Below, piece after piece: positions 46,786-56,545 of a stretch of DNA of 64,000 nucleotides. A program made the position numbers and the translations under genes. The number at the start of each line of letters is the position of its first letter. The stretch's first letter is position 1. Where the stretch lies: the NCBI RefSeq assembly GCF_009900745.1, contig NZ_WXVU01000010.1, forward strand, positions 62,074 through 126,073. Direction: 5' to 3'. The DNA comes from Chryseobacterium sp. c4a. Lineage in GTDB: Bacteria > Bacteroidota > Bacteroidia > Flavobacteriales > Weeksellaceae. Under the pieces are notes generated by a model. It did no database searches, was not told the DNA's origin, and saw only the letters and a program-made list of their open reading frames with translations.

Positions 46786-46817
46786 CAAAATTACTTTTAA
46801 AAAAAATGACAGCCAAA
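46786..46817 (-). promoter_or_regulatory. Probable purA promoter
   Basis: On the minus strand TTTG (46814-46817), a 20-base spacer, then TAATTTTG (46786-46793), 26 bases before the start codon. It fits the Bacteroidota consensus with a spacer one base longer than ideal. Confidence 0.7.
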
Positions 46818-46982
46818 TTATATGGAAACTTATTTTTGGGTTGGGTGAAAATCATGGAGTTGGAAACCTGAAATAAGTATAGATAACTCGCAGTTAACAC
46901 AGAATTATTCATTCAGAAGATAAATTCCTTTTTTATGTTTGTTCCAAATGGTCTATATTTACTATACCATAAATTTATATAC

Positions 46983-47573
46983 ATGAAGTTTCAAATTCTA
47001 TTTTTATTTCTGATCACTCCTATGTTTTATTTAAAAGCACAAAGCAAGAATAAAGTAGAAGAATATTTAGGAATACCTGGCCCTATTAATATAGGACAAA
47101 AGACTTATAATTTGGTTTGGAGTTCACATCCCAATGATGTCTACTTCAAACAAGAATATATTGAACCCAAGGAAAACGTGAACAAATATAACAGCATGGT
47201 CTTGATTGACTTTATAAAAGGGGATTTTAAACTTAAAGAAGTAATTGACCACAAAATAGCTGAGCTTGATGAAATGAAAAAAATTAATCCGATAGTTAAT
47301 TATCAAGTTCTTGAAAATAATGGAGAATATATTTTAGATTTTCTGATTAGTGAAAATTCAAAAGATGGAAAGGAAATATTAATTGCTGAAAGAAATGTTT
47401 ATCGTTATAAACTTATTACCAATAGTACAACCAATGGGCTTTTACTTTTCGCAATAAGTCAAAGAGCATATAAAGAAAATATGGATCAATTTTTCAAAAA
47501 CCTGAAAGCGAATCCTAATCAATTGATTGAAGCTGCAGGAAGTTACAAACTTCCTGATATCAAGATAAAATAG
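46983..47573 (+). CDS. Secreted protein of unknown function
   Basis: 196 residues from the ATG at 46983, chosen because MKFQILFLFLITPMFYLKAQ is a clean signal peptide; the longer frame from 46935 adds a poor leader. The mature part is alpha/beta with no motif I recognise (IPGPINIGQKTYNLVWSSH near the start; YKENMDQFFKNLKANPNQLI near the end). It precedes the alpha/beta hydrolase gene by 21 bases and may be co-transcribed with it. Confidence 0.75.
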   Translation: MKFQILFLFLITPMFYLKAQSKNKVEEYLGIPGPINIGQKTYNLVWSSHPNDVYFKQEYIEPKENVNKYNSMVLIDFIKGDFKLKEVIDHKIAELDEMKKINPIVNYQVLENNGEYILDFLISENSKDGKEILIAERNVYRYKLITNSTTNGLLLFAISQRAYKENMDQFFKNLKANPNQLIEAAGSYKLPDIKIK

Positions 47574-47594
47574 TATAAAATATAAACACATCTA

Positions 47595-48527
47595 ATGACT
47601 ACATCTCAAAAATCAGCATTCCTGCCATCGAATACAAACAGCAAATCCCAGCTTTTCCACACCTTATTCTCTCCACAAACCGCAAAAGCTACCCTTCTCA
47701 TCGTTCACGGCATGCAGGAACACAGCGGAAGATATGCTGAAATCGCTGAGTATTTTGCAAACCACGGCATTGCAGTACTGACCTATGACCATCTTGGACA
47801 TGGAAAATCTGTAAAAGAGAAAAAGGATATAGGTTTCTTTCAACTTGAGAAACCGGATGAAAGATTGATTGCTGACGCGGAAATGATGGCAGATCATCTT
47901 GCAGAAAAATATCCGGATGTTCCTCATTTTATTTTGGGGCATTCTATGGGATCTTTTATTACCCGTTGTTTGCTTCAGAAAGCCAGTAAAAAATTTACAG
48001 GAGCTATCATTACCGGAACTGGCGGGCCTCTGCCTGGAATTGATATACTAAGAGGTTATCTATCATTAGCTAATATGATCGCACCACGACATCGTACTTT
48101 TTTAAATTCTGTTTTTACTAAGGTGAATAATAAGCATTTTAAGAAGGATAAAGATTTTGGTGATACAAGCTGGCTCAGCATTAATCCTAAAAACAGAACA
48201 GCTTTTGAACATGATGAATTGTGTGGAATTCCTTTTACTCACAATGCTTTTTATACTTTATTTACAGTTTATAAAAGAGCAACTTCAAGAAATTGGGCTA
48301 CTTCTATTTCTACTTCATTTCCTTTTCTGTTTGTAAGCGGTCAAAATGATCCGATTGGTGATTTCAGTAAGGGAGTAATGGTGACGGTCAATAATTTAAA
48401 GGCTGATGGATTTCAGGATGTGGATACCAATATTTATCCGGAAATGCGTCATGAGATTTTAAATGAAGAGATACGCGAGGAAGTGTTGAAAGATATTGAC
48501 GAATGGATATCAATACACTCCAAATAG
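47595..48527 (+). CDS. Alpha/beta hydrolase, monoacylglycerol lipase/lysophospholipase-like
   Basis: 310 residues. LLIVHGMQEHSGRY with YDHLGHGKS is the lysophospholipase (PldB/MGL) pattern. The nucleophile is Ser in LGHSMGSF, the acid probably Asp in SGQNDPIGD, and the His lies in PEMRHEIL, all in the standard order. No signal peptide; predicted cytoplasmic. Substrate, a glycerolipid or other ester, cannot be fixed. Confidence 0.9.
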   Translation: MTTSQKSAFLPSNTNSKSQLFHTLFSPQTAKATLLIVHGMQEHSGRYAEIAEYFANHGIAVLTYDHLGHGKSVKEKKDIGFFQLEKPDERLIADAEMMADHLAEKYPDVPHFILGHSMGSFITRCLLQKASKKFTGAIITGTGGPLPGIDILRGYLSLANMIAPRHRTFLNSVFTKVNNKHFKKDKDFGDTSWLSINPKNRTAFEHDELCGIPFTHNAFYTLFTVYKRATSRNWATSISTSFPFLFVSGQNDPIGDFSKGVMVTVNNLKADGFQDVDTNIYPEMRHEILNEEIREEVLKDIDEWISIHSK

Positions 48528-48561
48528 GTTTCATTACTCTCTTACAGTTAATTTTTAAAGA

Positions 48562-49116
48562 ATGAGGATACATATTTTCGGGGCATCAGGTTCTGGAGTA
48601 ACTACATTAGGAAAAGCATTATCTCAACAACTCAATCTCGATTATTTTGATAGTGATGATTTTTTCTGGCTTAAAACCTCTATTCCTTTTACAGAAAAGC
48701 AAAACCCAGAAATCAGGAATCAAAAAGCATCTGATATTCTTCACCAAACCCAAAACTGGGTTTTCGGAGGCTCCATCATTCATTGGGGTGATGATGTATT
48801 TCCGAAATTCGATCTGATTGTATTTCTCTATTTACCCTCAGAAATACGATTGGAAAGACTGAAGAAAAGAGAATATGAAAGATATGGTGACGAAATTATT
48901 CTCAATCCTGAAAGAGCAAAGAAATTTGAGGAATTTATGAATTGGTCTAAAGATTATGATCATAATACAGGTATTGCCAACAGAACGTTGAAAGCTCATC
49001 TGGAATGGCTCTCCAATACTGACATTCCTTTGCTTGAGATCTCAGGTGATTATACTGTTCCGGATAAAATCAAAGCTATTTTAGATAAGATAAAACAGCT
49101 AGGTTTGCAGCTGTAA
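48562..49116 (+). CDS. P-loop kinase, adenylate-kinase-like
   Basis: 184 residues with a Walker A IFGASGSGVTTLGKAL, YFDSDDFFW in the position of an acceptor-binding loop, and IVFLYLPSEIRLERLKKREYERYG. It resembles small nucleotide or shikimate-type kinases and the 'adenylate kinase-like' proteins of unknown substrate. The Val in place of Lys in the P-loop (GSGVTT instead of GSGKTT) is unusual but seen in this subgroup. Substrate unknown. Confidence 0.8.
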   Translation: MRIHIFGASGSGVTTLGKALSQQLNLDYFDSDDFFWLKTSIPFTEKQNPEIRNQKASDILHQTQNWVFGGSIIHWGDDVFPKFDLIVFLYLPSEIRLERLKKREYERYGDEIILNPERAKKFEEFMNWSKDYDHNTGIANRTLKAHLEWLSNTDIPLLEISGDYTVPDKIKAILDKIKQLGLQL

Positions 49117-49344
49117 TGATAGAACTTTAAATAATTCAATGGGGTGAAAGTTCTTTCAAATTCTTATTTTCCCCTCTATAGATATTTGTTAATAAGCTTT
49201 CGCTGATTTTGCGGATTAAGCAGATTCAAAATTATACGAAAAGTATCTGTGAGAGCTTTTCTATGTTGAGTTCGCTTCGCTTCACTCGCAATGGCTGTCA
49301 CATTCCTAATAATTTTATATTTTTGAGACTCATGTTTTAGAACA

Positions 49345-50025
49345 ATGAACAGAATTGACCGACTGATTTCCGTGCTTACTACTTTGCAATCTAAAAAGTT
49401 TGTAACTGCTGACTATATTGCTGATAAATATGAGATCAGTATCAGAACCGTTTACAGAGATATTAAAGCGTTAGGTGAAATTGGAGTTCCTATTGATTAT
49501 GAACCTCAGAAAGGCTATACCGTTTTACAGGGTTTCTTCCTTCCCCCTGTTCTTTTAACAAGTGATGAAGCCAATGCTTTAATTATGATATCCAAACTTT
49601 CTGAGCGGTATACAGACAAAACGACCCAGAAGAATGTTTCCAATGCCATAGACAAGATAAAATCGGTCTTACGATATGGCGAAAAGGAAAAAGCGGATCA
49701 GCTACAGGAGAAAATTGGCATCTATGTTTCCCCTGAAACAGATCACAGTAAAGATTATCTGACCATTATACAACATACCATTGTTAATAAGCAGATTTTA
49801 AAAATAAATTATCTCAACAATTCCAATGAAGTCAGTGAAAGGGAAATCGAACCTATCGGAATGAGCTTTTATACCAACCAATGGCATCTGATCGCCTGGT
49901 GCTGGAAAAGAAAGGAATACCGGGATTTTAAAGTTTTACAGATTCAGGATTTAAGGAATACTGCTCAGCCATTTAAAAAAGAAGTACATTTTACGCTTGA
50001 GGAATATATTAATTCTTTGACGTAG
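49345..50025 (+). CDS. YafY-type transcriptional regulator with HTH and WYL domains
   Basis: 226 residues: N-terminal winged helix (NRIDRLISVLTTLQSKKFVTA, SIRTVYRDIKALGEIGVPI), then a WYL domain with REIEPIGMSFYTNQWHLIAWC. WYL domains sense ligands such as nucleic acids or cyclic nucleotides. The gene stands with a zinc-ribbon protein and a HEAT-repeat protein downstream. Whether it controls them is unproven. Start chosen at MNRIDRL. Confidence 0.9.
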   Translation: MNRIDRLISVLTTLQSKKFVTADYIADKYEISIRTVYRDIKALGEIGVPIDYEPQKGYTVLQGFFLPPVLLTSDEANALIMISKLSERYTDKTTQKNVSNAIDKIKSVLRYGEKEKADQLQEKIGIYVSPETDHSKDYLTIIQHTIVNKQILKINYLNNSNEVSEREIEPIGMSFYTNQWHLIAWCWKRKEYRDFKVLQIQDLRNTAQPFKKEVHFTLEEYINSLT

Positions 50026-50269
50026 AGGGTTGGAAGCTGGAAGAGGGATGCTGGAAGTTTCTCTAAGGCCAATTACTTCTGAAAATCATTCTAAATTGCT
50101 ATTTTTATTTTTATATCCTTAAAAAATTAATCAATAAACTGCAAAAAACCTTCCCGACAACCATAACTTCCCTCTCCCAGCCCCCAGCTTCCTAACTTTT
50201 AAATAAAAAAACAGACTGACATAGGGTTGACAGTTGCCTCATTTACTTTTGTCTAAAATATAATATAAC

Positions 50270-50533
50270 ATGGATAAAGTATACAAAAATTGCCAGAGCT
50301 GCGGGATGCCTCTGAAAAAATCACCTAATGGAGGCGGAACCAATAGTGACGGTTCTATCAGTACAATGTATTGTGATTATTGTTATGAAAAAGGACAATT
50401 CAAACAGTCAGACATTACATCAAAAGAGATGCAGGAGTTTGTAAAAAACAAAATGAAAGATATGGGCTTTCCTGGTTTTCTGGCCGGCTTATTTTCAAAA
50501 GGAATTCCTAAATTAGAACGCTGGAAAAATTAA
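50270..50533 (+). CDS. Small zinc-ribbon protein
   Basis: 87 residues. Cysteines appear in paired knuckles: NCQSCGMPL at the start and MYCDYCYEKG at about 36-45, giving a four-cysteine zinc ribbon of the putative zinc-ribbon family. The rest is an amphipathic helix and a Leu/Phe-rich tail. Twelve bases before the HEAT-repeat gene, so likely co-transcribed. Role unknown. Confidence 0.85.
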   Translation: MDKVYKNCQSCGMPLKKSPNGGGTNSDGSISTMYCDYCYEKGQFKQSDITSKEMQEFVKNKMKDMGFPGFLAGLFSKGIPKLERWKN

Positions 50534-50544
50534 AATCAAATACC

Positions 50545-51063
50545 ATGACTATAGAAGAACTTTTTAAAGACAAAGCCACCAAAGCCAAGGAAAAAACAGC
50601 AATTATCAGCCAATGGATTATTGATACTTCATTACCAACAGATGAACTGATTGCCTTTGCCGAGAAAGCCAAAGATCCGGTAAAAGGAACCTGTATAGAG
50701 GCTATGGAATATGCTACCAAGCAAAATCCTCACCTGGCAGACGAAACCGTATTCACATTTGTTACCAATACTCTTACCGAGAAAGCTCCTAGAATAAAAT
50801 GGGAAAGTGCCAAAGTGATTGGTAATACGGCTCAGCTATTTCCAGCTCATCTGGATCTGGCCATTACCAATCTCATCGCAAACACGGAACACGAAGGAAC
50901 CGTTGTTCGTTGGAGTGCTGCTTTTGCATTGGGAGAAATTCTGAAATTACAAACACCTCATAATAAAACTCTTCTTCCAGCCCTTGAGAACATTAGTGAA
51001 AAAGAAGAGAAAAACAGCATCAAGAAGATTTATCTGGATGCGATTAAGAAAACAAAGAAATAA
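50545..51063 (+). CDS. HEAT-repeat protein
   Basis: 172 residues made of helical repeats; units around PRIKWESAKVIGNTAQLFP and TVVRWSAAFALGEILKL match HEAT/armadillo-type phasing (R-W-x-A-x-x-L/V-G). Probably a protein-interaction scaffold. Paired with the zinc-ribbon gene. Followed by a strong terminator. Confidence 0.85.
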   Translation: MTIEELFKDKATKAKEKTAIISQWIIDTSLPTDELIAFAEKAKDPVKGTCIEAMEYATKQNPHLADETVFTFVTNTLTEKAPRIKWESAKVIGNTAQLFPAHLDLAITNLIANTEHEGTVVRWSAAFALGEILKLQTPHNKTLLPALENISEKEEKNSIKKIYLDAIKKTKK

Positions 51064-51084
51064 TTATTGAAAATTATAAACTTA

Positions 51085-51120
51085 AAACTCCTGGAAGCAA
51101 TCTCCAGGAGTTTATTTTTT
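51085..51120 (+). terminator. Intrinsic terminator after the HEAT-repeat gene
   Basis: A perfect 11-bp stem AAACTCCTGGA / TCCAGGAGTTT with a seven-base loop (51085-51113), followed by a T-rich tract, starting 22 bases past the stop codon. Confidence 0.9.
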
Positions 51121-51126
51121 AGGTTT

Positions 51127-51180
51127 GGGCTAAAGCCCATTGAATTTTGATTTTTTATTGTAAAGCGGGCTAAAGCCCGC
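51127..51180. repeat. Pair of GGGCTAAAGCCC palindromes
   Basis: GGGCTAAAGCCC at 51127-51138 and, extended to GCGGGCTAAAGCCCGC, at 51165-51180. The following 51215-51290 holds another degenerate repeat-like tract with AGATTCTGTAGATC and AAAATCTGTGTGATCTGCG. These look like dispersed intergenic elements rather than genes. Confidence 0.6.
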
Positions 51181-51293
51181 TCCTATTGAATTTATATATA
51201 TATCCAATATTATCTCTCACAGATTCTGTAGATCCAGCAGATAAAATTTATCCGTAAACATCTGCAAAATCTGTGTGATCTGCGAGAAATAAA

Positions 51294-52883
51294 TCATTCC
51301 AACATTAAATATCTACCAATTCCGATCTCTTCAAGGAAAATTTCATCATGTGAAATCACCAACAGTGTTCCTTTATAATCTTTAATAGAGTTTGTGAGAA
51401 TTTCCACATTCTGCAAGTCCAGATTATTGGTAGGTTCATCAAGGATGATCATATCCGGAGCTTTATTGCTTACGGAAAGTCCGCACAGAAGTAACCTTAA
51501 ACGTTCTCCACCACTTAAAACTCCACATTTTTTATCCCATGTATCCTTGCTGAACAAAAATCGTGAGAGTAATGTCTTCACTTCCGATTCCTGTAACGCA
51601 CTGTCATTAAAGGTTTGTACAAAGTCATAAACTGTCAGATCATTATTGATCAAGGAGTACTCCTGATCGATATAAATACTATTAAATTCAGTTCTATTGA
51701 CATCTCCAATAGTCGTATTGATACTTCCCAACAGCATTTTTATCAAAGTTGTTTTTCCTGATCCATTTGCTCCTTTAATGGAAATTCGGTCGCCACTTCG
51801 TACTTCAAGATCAAGATTTTCTTTCCAGAGCCTTTCTGCGCCATAGCTAAAGTTGATGTTCTCTGCTGTTATTAAAACTTTTCCTAAATGCAACCCGGAA
51901 TCATTAAAGTTAACCTTCATCTGGTCGGAATTTCTTACAGCAGAACGCAATTCTCTCAGATCTCCTGAAATACCAGTGATCTTTTCAGTATGCACACTCT
52001 TCAGTTTTGAAGTGTTTTTCTCCGCATTGTTCCGAAGTGTATTCATCATAATCCTGGCCACACCGGACTTCTCCTGCTTCTGTTTGCCTCTGGCATCAAG
52101 CTTTTGCTTACGTTCAATGGTTTCTCGTTCTTTTTCTTTTGCCTTTTTTAATGCTCTTTCCTTGGCATGAATATCGTTTTGTAAAGCTTCATCTTCCACT
52201 TCTTTCTGTTCTGCATAGAAATCATAGTTTCCCCCGTATGCAGCAATCCCTTGATTACTTAGTTCGAAAATTGTATCTACAAGATTCAGCAATGTTCTGT
52301 CGTGGCTCACCATCAAAACGGTTGCATTCACTTTTTCAATAAGATCATATAGCAGCTTTCGTCCCTCTAAATCAAGATGATTGGTAGGTTCATCCAAAAC
52401 AATAATATCGGGTTGATTGATCTGAATTCCGGCCAGGAAAACCTTGGTCTTTTGACCACCGCTCAGATCTTCTAGTTTTTGGTTTAAATCAAAATCCTGA
52501 AGATTCCAATATTGTAATGCGCTTTGACAACGTTCTTCAATGTCCCAATCGTCATTCAGAGTTTCAAAATATTGTTCATCTACTTCTCCATTGGTAATTT
52601 TTTCAAGAGCAGAAAGCTTTTGATCTATATTCAGGCATTGTGCAATGGTTAAATGATTACAATTTCCGAACATTTGAGGGACATAGAAAATTTCGCCTTG
52701 TACGTTTATGGTGCCACTTAATGGCTGTATTTCATTTGATATAATTTTCAGCAGGGTAGATTTTCCCATGCCATTACTTCCTACCAAAGCTGATTTGGTA
52801 TGAAATGGTATTGTTAAATTGATAGAATTAAAAAGGAGATCTCCTCCCGGAAACCCAAAGGATATATTTTGCAGTAAAATCAT
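51294..52883 (-). CDS. ABC-F family ATPase
   Basis: 529 residues from the ATG at 52883 (MILLQNISFGFPGG); the longer frame from 52922 adds 13 non-conserved residues. There are two ABC domains with Walker A (GSNGMGKST; GANGSGKTT), signature LSGGQ and LSGGE, and Walker B IIVLDEPTNHLD and MIILDEPTNNLD. They are joined by a long charged linker (about 230-300). No membrane domain: this is an ABC-F protein, acting on the ribosome. Members either modulate translation or protect against ribosome-targeting antibiotics; the sequence alone does not decide. Confidence 0.93.
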   Translation of the reverse strand: MILLQNISFGFPGGDLLFNSINLTIPFHTKSALVGSNGMGKSTLLKIISNEIQPLSGTINVQGEIFYVPQMFGNCNHLTIAQCLNIDQKLSALEKITNGEVDEQYFETLNDDWDIEERCQSALQYWNLQDFDLNQKLEDLSGGQKTKVFLAGIQINQPDIIVLDEPTNHLDLEGRKLLYDLIEKVNATVLMVSHDRTLLNLVDTIFELSNQGIAAYGGNYDFYAEQKEVEDEALQNDIHAKERALKKAKEKERETIERKQKLDARGKQKQEKSGVARIMMNTLRNNAEKNTSKLKSVHTEKITGISGDLRELRSAVRNSDQMKVNFNDSGLHLGKVLITAENINFSYGAERLWKENLDLEVRSGDRISIKGANGSGKTTLIKMLLGSINTTIGDVNRTEFNSIYIDQEYSLINNDLTVYDFVQTFNDSALQESEVKTLLSRFLFSKDTWDKKCGVLSGGERLRLLLCGLSVSNKAPDMIILDEPTNNLDLQNVEILTNSIKDYKGTLLVISHDEIFLEEIGIGRYLMLE

Positions 52884-53052
52884 GATTTCTTTCTTAATAA
52901 AGGTTAAACACCGGCAACTCATTGGTCACCGCTTCATTGAATCTGAAAGAAATTATATCCTACATGTCTGTATTTATGGGTTTTGAAAGAACAAATATAG
53001 GACAAATCTGTGATTAAACACAAAAAGATTTTAATGAAAAATCAAAAATCCG

Positions 53053-53060
53053 TAACTTTG
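53053..53060 (+). promoter_or_regulatory. Probable hpt promoter -7 element
   Basis: TAACTTTG, exact for TAnnTTTG, 19 bases before the hpt start at 53080. The -33 region is AT-rich with no clear TTTG. Confidence 0.6.
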
Positions 53061-53079
53061 CCGCCTACTAAAAATTTTT

Positions 53080-53634
53080 ATGGAAAGTATTAAAGTTCAC
53101 GACAAAACTTTCGTTCCTTATTTAAAGGATGCCGAAATTCAGGAAATTGTAAAAGAGACAGCGCTAAGAATTTATGAAGATTACAAAGACGAAGTTCCTG
53201 TTTTCATTGGTGTTCTGAATGGGGTAATCATGTTCTTCTCAGATCTTTTAAAATATTATCCTGGGGAATGCGAAATCGCTTTTCTTCAAATGAGCTCTTA
53301 TGTAGGAACAGAATCTACAGGGATTGTTTACCAAAAAATGGAACTTACAAAGGATGTAAAAGATCGTCACATTATTCTTGTGGAAGACATCGTTGATACA
53401 GGAAATACAGTTGAGAGTCTTTTCAAATATTTCCAGGAGACACAACGTCCTAAATCTGTAAAATTGGCAAGTTTCTTATTGAAACCTGAGATTTACAAGA
53501 AAGATTTCAAACTGGACTATATTGGAAAAGAGATTCCAAATAAATTTGTCCTTGGATATGGATTGGATTATGATGAATTAGGAAGAAACCTACCTAATTT
53601 GTACCAATTAGAAGACGGACAAATCAATCATTAA
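53080..53634 (+). CDS. hpt: Hypoxanthine phosphoribosyltransferase
   Basis: 184 residues. The PRPP-binding motif IILVEDIVDTGNTVESL and the earlier FIGVLNGVIMFFSDLL are diagnostic of purine-salvage phosphoribosyltransferases; KFVLGYGLDYDELGRNLP is the C-terminal base-binding region. Converts hypoxanthine (and probably guanine) with PRPP to nucleotides. It precedes adk and obg on the same strand. Confidence 0.96.
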   Translation: MESIKVHDKTFVPYLKDAEIQEIVKETALRIYEDYKDEVPVFIGVLNGVIMFFSDLLKYYPGECEIAFLQMSSYVGTESTGIVYQKMELTKDVKDRHIILVEDIVDTGNTVESLFKYFQETQRPKSVKLASFLLKPEIYKKDFKLDYIGKEIPNKFVLGYGLDYDELGRNLPNLYQLEDGQINH

Positions 53635-53758
53635 TATGCCTCTAGCTATTAGCTACTGGCTTTTAGCTTTAAATATTCAATCGAAATAAAGTAAAATATT
53701 AACTAAATAAAGCTAAAAGCAAGAAGCAGCTGCCAATTGCCCGAAGCGAAACAACATT

Positions 53759-54337
53759 ATGATAAACATCGTTCTGTTCGGCCCTCCAGGAAGTGGAAAA
53801 GGAACACAAGCTCAGAATCTAATCGAGAAATTCAATTTAAAGCAGGTTTCAACAGGTGATCTTTTCAGATACAACATGAAAAATGACACTGAACTTGGAA
53901 AACTGGCTAAGTCTTATATCGATAAGGGAGAATTGGTTCCAGATCAGGTAACAACAGATATGCTGATTGACGAAATCAAAAAACCAACCGATACTAATGG
54001 TTTTATCTTTGATGGATATCCAAGAACTACTGCTCAGACAGAAGCTTTGGAAAAAATCGTTAAAGAAGAGCTGAATGATGAAATTGACATCTGTCTTTCA
54101 TTAATTGTAGAGGATAAAATTTTGGTGGAAAGACTTCTGAAAAGAGGAGAAACCAGCGGGAGATCAGACGACAGCAATGTAGAGATCATCGAAAACAGAA
54201 TTAAAGAATATTATGCTAAAACAGCAGAAGTAGCTGAACTTTACAAGCAACAAGGTAAATATGTTGAAGTAAACGGTGTAGGTGAAATTGATGAGATTTC
54301 CCAAAAACTTTTCGCTGAGGTAGAAAAAATTAAATAA
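53759..54337 (+). CDS. adk: Adenylate kinase
   Basis: 192 residues with Walker A FGPPGSGKGTQAQ, the AMP-binding region STGDLFRYNM, DGYPRTTAQ and RLLKRGETSGRSDD. The lid is short: no zinc-knuckle insertion is present, giving the compact form common in Bacteroidota. It equilibrates ATP, ADP and AMP. The gap from hpt is 124 bases and carries only low-complexity sequence. Confidence 0.96.
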   Translation: MINIVLFGPPGSGKGTQAQNLIEKFNLKQVSTGDLFRYNMKNDTELGKLAKSYIDKGELVPDQVTTDMLIDEIKKPTDTNGFIFDGYPRTTAQTEALEKIVKEELNDEIDICLSLIVEDKILVERLLKRGETSGRSDDSNVEIIENRIKEYYAKTAEVAELYKQQGKYVEVNGVGEIDEISQKLFAEVEKIK

Positions 54338-54401
54338 TCGAGGTTCGGGATACGGGATACGTATTTTCGTCCCGTAGCTCGCAACTCGTAACAAATACTA
54401 T

Positions 54402-55385
54402 ATGTCTAACTTTGTAGATTACGTAAAGATCCATTGTAAAAGCGGACACGGAGGTGCTGGTTCTGCCCACCTTCGCCGTGAAAAGTATATTCCTAAAGGT
54501 GGCCCTGATGGAGGTGACGGAGGTCGTGGTGGACACGTCATTATGAGAGGAAATGCTCAGGAATGGACTTTACTTCCGCTTCGATACACTCGTCACATTA
54601 AAGCAGAACGTGGTGAAAACGGAGCAAAAAACCAGCTTACCGGTGCTGACGGTTCTGATATTTATATCGATGTTCCTATTGGAACGATCGCTAAAAATGA
54701 AGAAGGAGAAATTATCGGTGAAATCCTTGAAGACAAACAGGAAATCATCTTGATGGAAGGAGGAAAAGGAGGAAGAGGAAACGAATTCTTCAAATCTTCT
54801 ACCAATCAAACCCCAAGATATGCTCAACCCGGAATGGATGGGCAGGAAGGATATATTGTCTTTGAACTTAAAATTTTGGCCGATGTAGGATTGGTTGGGT
54901 TTCCGAATGCCGGAAAATCTACACTACTAGCTTCTGTTTCTGCAGCAAAACCTAAGATTGCCAACTACGCTTTTACAACCCTGACTCCAAACCTTGGAAT
55001 CGTGGATTACAGAAATTACAAATCATTTGTAATGGCTGATATTCCTGGAATCATTGAAGGTGCAGCTGAAGGAAAAGGTTTAGGACACAGATTCCTTAGA
55101 CATATCGAAAGAAACTCTATCCTGTTGTTTTTAATTCCTGCAGATGCTGAAGATCACTTCCAGGAATTTAAAATTCTGGAAAATGAATTGAAGGAATATA
55201 ACCCTGAGCTTTTAGATAAAGATTTCATTATTTCCGTTTCAAAATCTGACCTTTTGGATGATGAACTGAAAAAAGAAATTTCTGCTGAATTCCCGGAGAA
55301 CAAACAACCTCTATTCTTTTCCGGGGTTACCGGAGAAGGTCTTGTAGAACTAAAAGATGCTATCTGGAAACAACTGCATGGATAA
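54402..55385 (+). CDS. obg: Obg-family GTPase (ObgE/CgtA)
   Basis: 327 residues: N-terminal glycine-rich Obg fold ([30 protein letters not shown]), then a GTPase domain with G1 GFPNAGKST, switch [17 protein letters not shown]4 SKSDLLD. It lacks the C-terminal OCT extension, as usual in Bacteroidota. Acts in large ribosomal subunit assembly. The next gene starts inside its last codons. Confidence 0.97.
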   Translation: MSNFVDYVKIHCKSGHGGAGSAHLRREKYIPKGGPDGGDGGRGGHVIMRGNAQEWTLLPLRYTRHIKAERGENGAKNQLTGADGSDIYIDVPIGTIAKNEEGEIIGEILEDKQEIILMEGGKGGRGNEFFKSSTNQTPRYAQPGMDGQEGYIVFELKILADVGLVGFPNAGKSTLLASVSAAKPKIANYAFTTLTPNLGIVDYRNYKSFVMADIPGIIEGAAEGKGLGHRFLRHIERNSILLFLIPADAEDHFQEFKILENELKEYNPELLDKDFIISVSKSDLLDDELKKEISAEFPENKQPLFFSGVTGEGLVELKDAIWKQLHG

Positions 55386-56439
55386 GAAAATAATTACAGT
55401 TTTACTTTTTGTAATTCATCAATATTACTTCTCACAAAGTAACACTTCAAAAATAGACAGCCTCGGGACAATCCCCGAGGTTGAGTCTTTTATAAGGTCT
55501 TGTGCTAAAAGTAAGGACGATAAACTCTCAAAATTCACCCTGAAAACGATTAAGGATTTTAATACTTACCTCATTTCTTCAAAGATGAAGAAAAAGGCAA
55601 AAGCCTTAGGAATCAACAAAAGTTTTTACAAAGGGGATTTCAATCATGACGGCAGAACGGATCTTCTTTTCATAGGTGATGATAAAACCTGTATACAAAT
55701 GTCTCCAGACTCCAAAGAAGAGACTTCATGCGATGTCAGTGTCAATGTAATCTTCGACTTAGAATCAGGATATGTACTTAAAGATGTGATGCGCCGGTAT
55801 AATAATTTCATCATCCCAAAAGTTATCAAAATTGATGGAATGGATTATATTAACATCTACTATGAATATGAAGAAAACAGCCTGTTTTCCACGGCACCCG
55901 AAAAAATATTCTCTAAAACACTGACCTATAAATTTGATAATTTTATAGAATACAATCCTCATCCGGGAAAATATTCTATTAAAAAAATTTCTTATGAAGC
56001 AGGGCCATGCTACGGAACTTGCCCAATGTTTAAGTTGGAACTCAATAAAAATAAGATGTCTAAATTTACAGCACTTGCTTTTAATTTCATGGATCATTAT
56101 GATTCAGAAACTGCAGCTAATGCAATTGGAAATTTAAATAAAGGCAAAAACGAAGGTGTTTTTAAGAGCCAGATAAAGCCTTCAGACTTTGCTAATATCG
56201 AAGAAATATTGAATTATATTGACTTTCCAAACCTCAATAACAGTTATTCAATCTCGGCAACTGATAATCCGTCCTCTACCCTCACGATTGTCTACAATAC
56301 TGGAAAAATAAAAAAGACAAAGAAGATCTATGACTACGGCCTGGTAGGAACATATGGACTTAAAATTCTTTATACTATTTTGTTTGATTTAAGATTTAAT
56401 CAAAACTGGGAAAAGATACCACAAAGCTCTTTGGAATAA
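55378..56439 (+). CDS. Secreted DUF6438-type protein
   Basis: 353 residues from the ATG at 55378, which overlaps the end of obg by eight bases; it gives a signal peptide ([20 protein letters not shown]). The C-terminal half contains [20 protein letters not shown], the hallmark of the DUF6438 domain, with the two cysteines likely disulfide-bonded or metal-binding. The N-terminal part ([20 protein letters not shown]) has an EF-hand/FG-GAP-like DxNxDGxxD turn. Function unknown. Confidence 0.88.
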   Translation: MDKKIITVLLFVIHQYYFSQSNTSKIDSLGTIPEVESFIRSCAKSKDDKLSKFTLKTIKDFNTYLISSKMKKKAKALGINKSFYKGDFNHDGRTDLLFIGDDKTCIQMSPDSKEETSCDVSVNVIFDLESGYVLKDVMRRYNNFIIPKVIKIDGMDYINIYYEYEENSLFSTAPEKIFSKTLTYKFDNFIEYNPHPGKYSIKKISYEAGPCYGTCPMFKLELNKNKMSKFTALAFNFMDHYDSETAANAIGNLNKGKNEGVFKSQIKPSDFANIEEILNYIDFPNLNNSYSISATDNPSSTLTIVYNTGKIKKTKKIYDYGLVGTYGLKILYTILFDLRFNQNWEKIPQSSLE

Positions 56440-56545
56440 CTAGTGAAAGTTTATATTTTTATTTTCCTGTAATTCTCAGAAAGAAAATCCAAAATATTCT
56501 AAAATAGAATACTAATAGTATCTGTCCTTATATAAAGGTGAAATT

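Noticed and set aside
49261..49302. GTTCGCTTCGCTTCACTCGC stretch upstream of the WYL regulator as an operator
   Set aside because: It looks like the common REP-type intergenic repeat of Bacteroidota (related to ATTGCGAG), so no regulatory role is claimed.
53635..53758. TAGCTATTAGC / AGCTAAAAGC tract between hpt and adk as a terminator
   Set aside because: The arms are imperfect and widely separated and no T-tract follows; it looks like low-complexity intergenic sequence.
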